Source of the DNA: Lachnospiraceae bacterium UBA3845 | GTDB lineage: Bacteria; Bacillota; Clostridia; Lachnospirales; Lachnospiraceae | Reading direction: 5' to 3' | Length of the DNA: 9,986 nt | Assembly (NCBI GenBank): GCA_002392705.1 | Contig: DGHP01000141.1 | Location: forward strand, 751 to 10,736 | Shown: in pieces, positions 5,528-9,986 of the stretch | How positions within the stretch are numbered: position 1 is the first letter of the stretch | How the letters are laid out: every line of letters starts with the position of its first letter | Program-made: the position numbers and the translations under genes | Notes under the pieces: model-generated | What the model was told of the DNA's origin: nothing | Seen by the model: only the letters and a program-made list of their open reading frames with translations | The model's database searches: none

Positions 5528-7513
5528 ATGGAATTCAGGCTTCACTCGGAATACGCGCCGACCGGCGATCAGCCGGAGGCCATCGCGGCCCTGGTAAAAG
5601 GCTTTCGTGAAGGAAATCAGATGCAGACGCTGCTTGGCGTTACAGGTTCCGGAAAGACATTTACCATGGCGAACGTGATAAGTCAGCTGCAGCTCCCGAC
5701 CCTGGTGATTGCGCACAATAAGACGCTGGCCGCTCAGCTTTACGGGGAGTTTAAGGAGTTTTTTCCTGAGAACGCCGTGGAGTATTTCGTATCTTACTAT
5801 GATTATTATCAGCCGGAGGCTTACGTCCCCCAGACGGATACCTATATTGAAAAGGATTCTTCCATAAATGATGAGATCGATAAACTGAGGCTTTCCGCAA
5901 CTGCCTCTCTGACAGAACGCAGGGACGTGGTGGTGGTCAGTTCCGTCTCCTGCATCTACGGCCTGGGCAGCCCGATCGATTTCCGGGAGATGGCTCTGTA
6001 TCTGCGAGTCGGTGAGGAGAGGGAGCGGGATGAGGTTCTGAGAAAACTGATCCAGCTTCATTATGACCGCTCGGATCTCGATTTCCACCGGTCCACATTC
6101 CGGGTCAACGGGGATGTGCTGGATATTTTCCCGGCTGATACGGATGATTACGCCTACAGGATAGAATTCTTCGGCGATGAGATCGACCGGATCACGGAGA
6201 TCGACCCGCTTACTTCCCATACGCGCACCCAGCTTTCTTTTATCGGGGTTTTTCCGGCCTCCCATTATGTAACGCCCGCCGAAAAAGTGGCGGAGGCGAT
6301 CCGCGGCATAGAAGCGGAGCTGGAGGAGCGGGTGGCCTGGTTCAGGTCTGAGGACAGGCTGCTGGAAGCCCAGAGAATTTCGGAACGGACGAATTATGAC
6401 ATTGAGATGCTCCGGGAGACAGGTTTCTGCTCCGGCATTGAGAATTATTCCAGGCATATGGACGGAAGGGCGCCCGGGACGCCCCCGCAGACTCTGCTGG
6501 ATTATTTTCCGGATGAGTTTCTGATCATCATCGACGAGTCCCATATGACCCTTCCCCAGATCAGGGCCATGTACAACGGAGACCAGTCCAGAAAGAGCAC
6601 ACTGGTGGATTACGGTTTCCGCCTTCCCAGTGCCAGGGACAACCGGCCGCTTAAGTTCGAAGAATTCGAGGACAAGATCGACCGGATCATGTTCGTGTCC
6701 GCGACGCCGGGTCCCTATGAGAGTGAGCACGAGCTTCTGAGGGCGGAGCAGATCATAAGGCCTACCGGTCTTCTGGATCCCGCCATCGATGTGCGGCCCG
6801 TAGCAGGCCAGGTGGAGGATCTGGTCGGTGAGATCAATAAAGAGACGGCCAAGGGGAATAAGATCCTGGTGACGACCCTGACCAAGCGTATGGCGGAGGA
6901 CCTGACGAACTATCTGAAGGAAGCGGGGATCCGTGTCCAGTACCTGCATTCTGATATCGATACTCTGGAACGGACGAAGATTATCAGGGATATGCGCCTG
7001 AATGTATTTGACGTGCTTGTCGGCATCAATCTGCTGAGGGAAGGACTTGACATCCCTGAAATTACCCTGGTCGCGATCCTGGATGCCGATAAGGAAGGAT
7101 TCCTCCGCTCGGAGACATCCCTGATTCAGACCATCGGGCGCGCCGCCCGCAATGTCGACGGACATGTCATCATGTACGCGGATACCGTCACGGATTCCAT
7201 GCGGCGGGCCATCGATGAGACGAACCGCAGAAGAGCCGCCCAGCAGCGCTACAACGAGGAGCACGGTATCACGCCCACCACGATCCGCAAGAAGGTCAGG
7301 GACCTGATCGCCATCTCCCGCGAGATAGCCGTGGAGGAGGAGCGCAGCGAGAAGGATCCGGAATCCATGAGCAGGGAAGAACTGGAGAAGCTGATCGGGG
7401 AAGTCGAGAAGAAGATGCGCAGGGCTGCAGCGGACCTGAACTTTGAAGACGCCGCCATGCTCCGCGATAAGATGATCGGGCTGAAGAAAATCCTTCAGGA
7501 GATTGACGCCTGA
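5528..7513 (+). CDS. uvrB: Excinuclease ABC subunit UvrB
   Basis: A 661-residue damage-verification helicase of nucleotide excision repair. UvrA2 loads it on damaged DNA; it clamps a strand behind its beta-hairpin and then recruits UvrC for incision. Walker A GVTGSGKT is at residues 37-44. The aromatic beta-hairpin region, [20 protein letters not shown], is at about 90-109. The DESH Walker B box is at 336-339, and helicase motif [10 protein letters not shown], begins at 534. The C-terminal UVR motif (about 615-655, [12 protein letters not shown]...) is the UvrC contact. Length and domain order are those of the family. The frame opens earlier at a TTG (5462), but the start is ATG 5528, ten bases after AAGGGGG; this gives the standard [19 protein letters not shown] beginning. 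uvrA follows after 146 bases with its own promoter. I see no terminator between them, so read-through is likely. Confidence 0.98.
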   Translation: MEFRLHSEYAPTGDQPEAIAALVKGFREGNQMQTLLGVTGSGKTFTMANVISQLQLPTLVIAHNKTLAAQLYGEFKEFFPENAVEYFVSYYDYYQPEAYVPQTDTYIEKDSSINDEIDKLRLSATASLTERRDVVVVSSVSCIYGLGSPIDFREMALYLRVGEERERDEVLRKLIQLHYDRSDLDFHRSTFRVNGDVLDIFPADTDDYAYRIEFFGDEIDRITEIDPLTSHTRTQLSFIGVFPASHYVTPAEKVAEAIRGIEAELEERVAWFRSEDRLLEAQRISERTNYDIEMLRETGFCSGIENYSRHMDGRAPGTPPQTLLDYFPDEFLIIIDESHMTLPQIRAMYNGDQSRKSTLVDYGFRLPSARDNRPLKFEEFEDKIDRIMFVSATPGPYESEHELLRAEQIIRPTGLLDPAIDVRPVAGQVEDLVGEINKETAKGNKILVTTLTKRMAEDLTNYLKEAGIRVQYLHSDIDTLERTKIIRDMRLNVFDVLVGINLLREGLDIPEITLVAILDADKEGFLRSETSLIQTIGRAARNVDGHVIMYADTVTDSMRRAIDETNRRRAAQQRYNEEHGITPTTIRKKVRDLIAISREIAVEEERSEKDPESMSREELEKLIGEVEKKMRRAAADLNFEDAAMLRDKMIGLKKILQEIDA

Positions 7514-7522
7514 TAAAATACA

Positions 7523-7536
7523 CGAACAGATGTTCA
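7523..7536. promoter_or_regulatory. LexA (SOS) box upstream of uvrA
   Basis: CGAACAGATGTTCA contains the dyad GAAC-N4-GTTC and matches the Bacillus-type LexA/DinR box (CGAACRNRYGTTYC) at all but the last base. It overlaps the first four bases of the uvrA -35, so bound LexA would block RNA polymerase. This is classic SOS control of a uvr gene. Confidence 0.85.
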
Positions 7537-7561
7537 CATTTGCCCTGCGCTGTGTTATAAT
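7533..7561 (+). promoter_or_regulatory. uvrA promoter
   Basis: TTCACA (7533-7538, five of six) and a perfect TATAAT (7556-7561) are 17 bases apart, with a TG at 7553-7554 making the -10 extended. A start near 7568 leaves a leader of about 92 bases containing only weak dyads. Confidence 0.9.
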
Positions 7562-7659
7562 GACTCCTGTACAGGCTCAGAAGCAGCCGCATCAGGGCAG
7601 GGATCTCTCAAAGTCCCGCTCTTTACAGTTTCAGTTAGACATGCACAGAGAAGGCGGAT

Positions 7660-9986
7660 ATGGCAGAGAAAAAGACAGCCCCCAAGAGGGACATTAAAAA
7701 GTATATTAGAATCCGCGGGGCAGCGGAGCATAACCTTAAGAATATCGACCTGGACATTCCGCGGAATGAGTTTGTCGTAATGACGGGACTGTCAGGCTCG
7801 GGCAAGAGTTCCCTGGCTTTTGACACGATCTACGCGGAAGGGCAGAGGCGCTATATGGAGTCTCTCTCCAGCTATGCCCGGCAGTTCCTGGGACAGATGG
7901 AGAAGCCGAAGGTGGAGAGCATCGAGGGCCTTCCTCCCGCGATCTCCATCGATCAGAAGTCCACGAACCATAACCCGCGCTCCACTGTGGGCACTGTGAC
8001 GGAGATCTATGATTATTTCAGGCTTCTCTACGCAAGGTGCGGCATCGTCCACTGTCCGACCTGCGGAAGGGAGATAAAGCGGCAGAGCGTGGACCAGATG
8101 GTCGACACGCTGATGGCTCTCCCCGAGCGGACGAGGATGCAGCTTCTGGCTCCGGTTGTCAGGGGCAGGAAAGGGGAGCATGTCAAGCTCCTGCAGCAGG
8201 CGAAGAAGTCCGGCTATGTGAGAGTGCGGGTCGACGGAAGCCTGTATGAACTGAGCGAAGAGATCCGCCTGGATAAGAATATCAAGCACAACATTGAGAT
8301 TCTGGTTGACCGTCTGATCGTAAAACCCGGAATTGAGAAACGCCTTGCCGAGTCACTGGAGCAGGTGATGGAGCTGGCCGGAGGGCTGGCCTTTGTCGAG
8401 GTGCAGAGACCCAGAGGAGCCTCTGATCTTCATCCGGATGAGCTGGGCAGGACGCAGGAAGAGATTCAGAAAAACAGGGCAGCCGCCGCGCCGGCTGCTT
8501 CCGCTTCCGCCGCGCAGCAGGAGCCTTTGAAGGATATCTCATCCATGAGTGCCGCGGACCTTACTTCCGCATCCGGTGACAGCGACGCCGGAAGCACGCA
8601 TAAGGAAACGGAGATGCTTACCTTCTCCGAGAATTTTGCCTGCCCTTATGACGGGACTTCGATCGATGAGATCGAACCGCGTTCATTTTCCTTTAACAAC
8701 CCGTTCGGAGCCTGCCCGGAATGTACCGGGCTGGGCTATAAGATGGAGTTTGACGAGAATCTGATGATTCCGGACAGGTCCCTGAGCATTGACGATGGGG
8801 CTATCGTTGTTCCCGGATGGCAGTCGAGCAGGCAGGAGGGAAGTTTTACGAGAGCCCTGCTGGAAGCACTGGCGTCGGAATATGGTTTTCGTCTGGATAC
8901 TCCTTTTGAGGACTATCCGGAAAAGATCCATGACATCCTGATCTATGGAACGGACGGACATGAGGTGAAGGTACATTACCGGGGCCAGAGGGGCGTAGGC
9001 GTCTATGATGTCGCTTTTGAAGGACTGATCCGGAATGTTCAGAGGCGCTACCGGGAGACCTCCGGGGAGGCCATGAGGGCGGAATATGAGACCTACATGC
9101 GGATCACGCCCTGCAAAGCCTGCCGCGGACAGAGACTGAAGCCCGGTGCTCTGGCGGTGACGGTTGCGGACAGGAACATCTATGAGATGACCTGCATGGG
9201 GATCGGGGAACTGAAGACTTTTCTGGCATCCCTGGATATGAAGCTGACCGGACAGCAACTGAAGATCGGAGAACAGATCCTGAAGGAGATCCGGGCGAGG
9301 ATTGCCTTTCTGGTCGATGTGGGACTGGACTACCTGTCCCTTGGGCGGGCCACCGGCAGCCTCTCCGGCGGGGAGGCACAGAGAATCCGCCTGGCGACAC
9401 AGATCGGCTCCGGGCTTGTAGGAGTGGCCTATATTCTGGATGAGCCTTCCATCGGCCTTCATCAGAGGGATAATGACAAGCTGCTGAACACGCTTTTCCA
9501 TCTGAGGGATCTGGGGAATTCCGTTCTGGTTGTAGAGCATGACGAGGACACGATGCGCGCCGCGGACTTCATCGTGGATATCGGACCGGGCGCCGGAGCC
9601 CACGGCGGGGAGGTTGTAGCCGCCGGAAGCGTGGAGGACCTGGAGAAATGCCCTGATTCCATCACGGGCAGGTATCTGTCCGGTGAACTGAAGATCCGTG
9701 TGCCCGAAACGCGCAGAAGCCCCTCCGGCTGGATTACGGTCAGAGGCGCTGCCCAGAATAATCTGAAGCACATCGACGTTTCCTTCCCGGTCGGCGTTTT
9801 CACCTGTGTGACCGGCGTCTCCGGATCGGGAAAGAGTTCGCTGGTCAACGAGATCCTGTATAAATATCTGGCCAACAAACTCAACCGGGCCCGTCAGATC
9901 ACCGGCAGATGCGACGGAATCGACGGAATCGGGCAGCTGGACAAGGTGATTATGATCGACCAGAGCCCCATCGGGCGTACGCCCAG
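7660..9986 (+). CDS. uvrA: Excinuclease ABC subunit UvrA (3' end beyond window)
   Basis: The first 775 residues of the damage-sensing ABC ATPase that dimerises, scans DNA and loads UvrB. Walker A of the first half is GLSGSGKSS with Lys49, followed by the UvrB-binding region (roughly 120-250). The first zinc module is at 328-355, and PCKACRGQRL follows near 486-495. The first ABC signature LSGGEAQRIRL starts at 568 and Walker B ILDEPSIGLHQRD at 592. The second-half Walker A GVSGSGKSS (Lys725) is present; the second signature and the C-terminal zinc module lie beyond the window. Two oddities stand out. About 65 extra residues (252-316, Ala/Ser-rich, low complexity) sit before the zinc module, relative to E. 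coli UvrA as I recall it. The module reads C328-x2-D331-x20-C352-x2-C355, with Asp where Cys is usual. The start ATG has GAAGG 5 bases upstream. A LexA-controlled promoter precedes it. Confidence 0.97.
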   Translation, partial: MAEKKTAPKRDIKKYIRIRGAAEHNLKNIDLDIPRNEFVVMTGLSGSGKSSLAFDTIYAEGQRRYMESLSSYARQFLGQMEKPKVESIEGLPPAISIDQKSTNHNPRSTVGTVTEIYDYFRLLYARCGIVHCPTCGREIKRQSVDQMVDTLMALPERTRMQLLAPVVRGRKGEHVKLLQQAKKSGYVRVRVDGSLYELSEEIRLDKNIKHNIEILVDRLIVKPGIEKRLAESLEQVMELAGGLAFVEVQRPRGASDLHPDELGRTQEEIQKNRAAAAPAASASAAQQEPLKDISSMSAADLTSASGDSDAGSTHKETEMLTFSENFACPYDGTSIDEIEPRSFSFNNPFGACPECTGLGYKMEFDENLMIPDRSLSIDDGAIVVPGWQSSRQEGSFTRALLEALASEYGFRLDTPFEDYPEKIHDILIYGTDGHEVKVHYRGQRGVGVYDVAFEGLIRNVQRRYRETSGEAMRAEYETYMRITPCKACRGQRLKPGALAVTVADRNIYEMTCMGIGELKTFLASLDMKLTGQQLKIGEQILKEIRARIAFLVDVGLDYLSLGRATGSLSGGEAQRIRLATQIGSGLVGVAYILDEPSIGLHQRDNDKLLNTLFHLRDLGNSVLVVEHDEDTMRAADFIVDIGPGAGAHGGEVVAAGSVEDLEKCPDSITGRYLSGELKIRVPETRRSPSGWITVRGAAQNNLKHIDVSFPVGVFTCVTGVSGSGKSSLVNEILYKYLANKLNRARQITGRCDGIDGIGQLDKVIMIDQSPIGRTP

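Noticed and set aside
5468..7537. 689-residue minus-strand open frame opposite uvrB
   Set aside because: It mirrors the strong codon bias of uvrB, is not recognisable as any family, and contains no ribosome site or promoter I can see. The same applies to the antisense frames opposite glgX (457-1419, 1918-2697) and uvrA (8683-9771).
7541..7599. Inverted repeat TGCCCTG (7541-7547) and CAGGGCA (7593-7599) around the uvrA start site
   Set aside because: The left arm lies upstream of the predicted transcription start, so it cannot fold in the main transcript. The arms are only 7 bp and 45 bases apart.
1..9986. CRISPR arrays, insertion sequences, prophage genes, tRNA or rRNA genes, toxin-antitoxin or defence genes
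   Set aside because: I looked for regular repeats, transposase or integrase motifs, CCA-ended cloverleafs and small paired genes and found none. The window is core metabolism and DNA repair.

Overview
This is an ordinary chromosomal stretch from a fairly GC-rich Firmicute, most likely a Lachnospiraceae-type clostridium (an inference). The evidence is an ATP-type PEP carboxykinase, an isoamylase-type GlgX, a ROK glucokinase, a uvrB-uvrA pair, AGGAGG-like ribosome sites and a Gram-positive LexA box. No mobile element, CRISPR array, tRNA, rRNA or new multi-gene system is visible. The points worth a second look are in non-coding DNA and in details of the core proteins.

Layout. Bases 1-276 hold the 3' end of pckA, closed by a strong intrinsic terminator. 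A 124-bp palindromic element (382-505) lies between pckA and glgX. glgX (562-2682, +) has an extended -10 promoter starting two bases past that element and its own terminator (2710-2744). glgX converges on mnmA (2906-4021, -); the gap between them holds a perfect 16-bp hairpin. A 345-bp gap with a promoter candidate on each strand separates mnmA from the divergent glucokinase gene (4367-5317, +). A terminator then abuts a near-consensus promoter for uvrB (5528-7513, +). uvrA (7660 to beyond the window end, +) has its own consensus promoter with a LexA box overlapping the -35.

How the genes relate. pckA (gluconeogenesis), glgX (trimming glycogen branches) and glucokinase (phosphorylating the glucose released) belong to connected central carbon and glycogen metabolism. 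Each has its own signals, so they are neighbours rather than an operon. mnmA is an unrelated tRNA thiolation gene. uvrB and uvrA encode the damage-recognition part of nucleotide excision repair. Only uvrA shows a visible LexA box, so the two may be induced differently. UvrA also carries an Ala/Ser-rich insertion of about 65 residues just before its first zinc module, and one expected zinc-ligand cysteine there is Asp.
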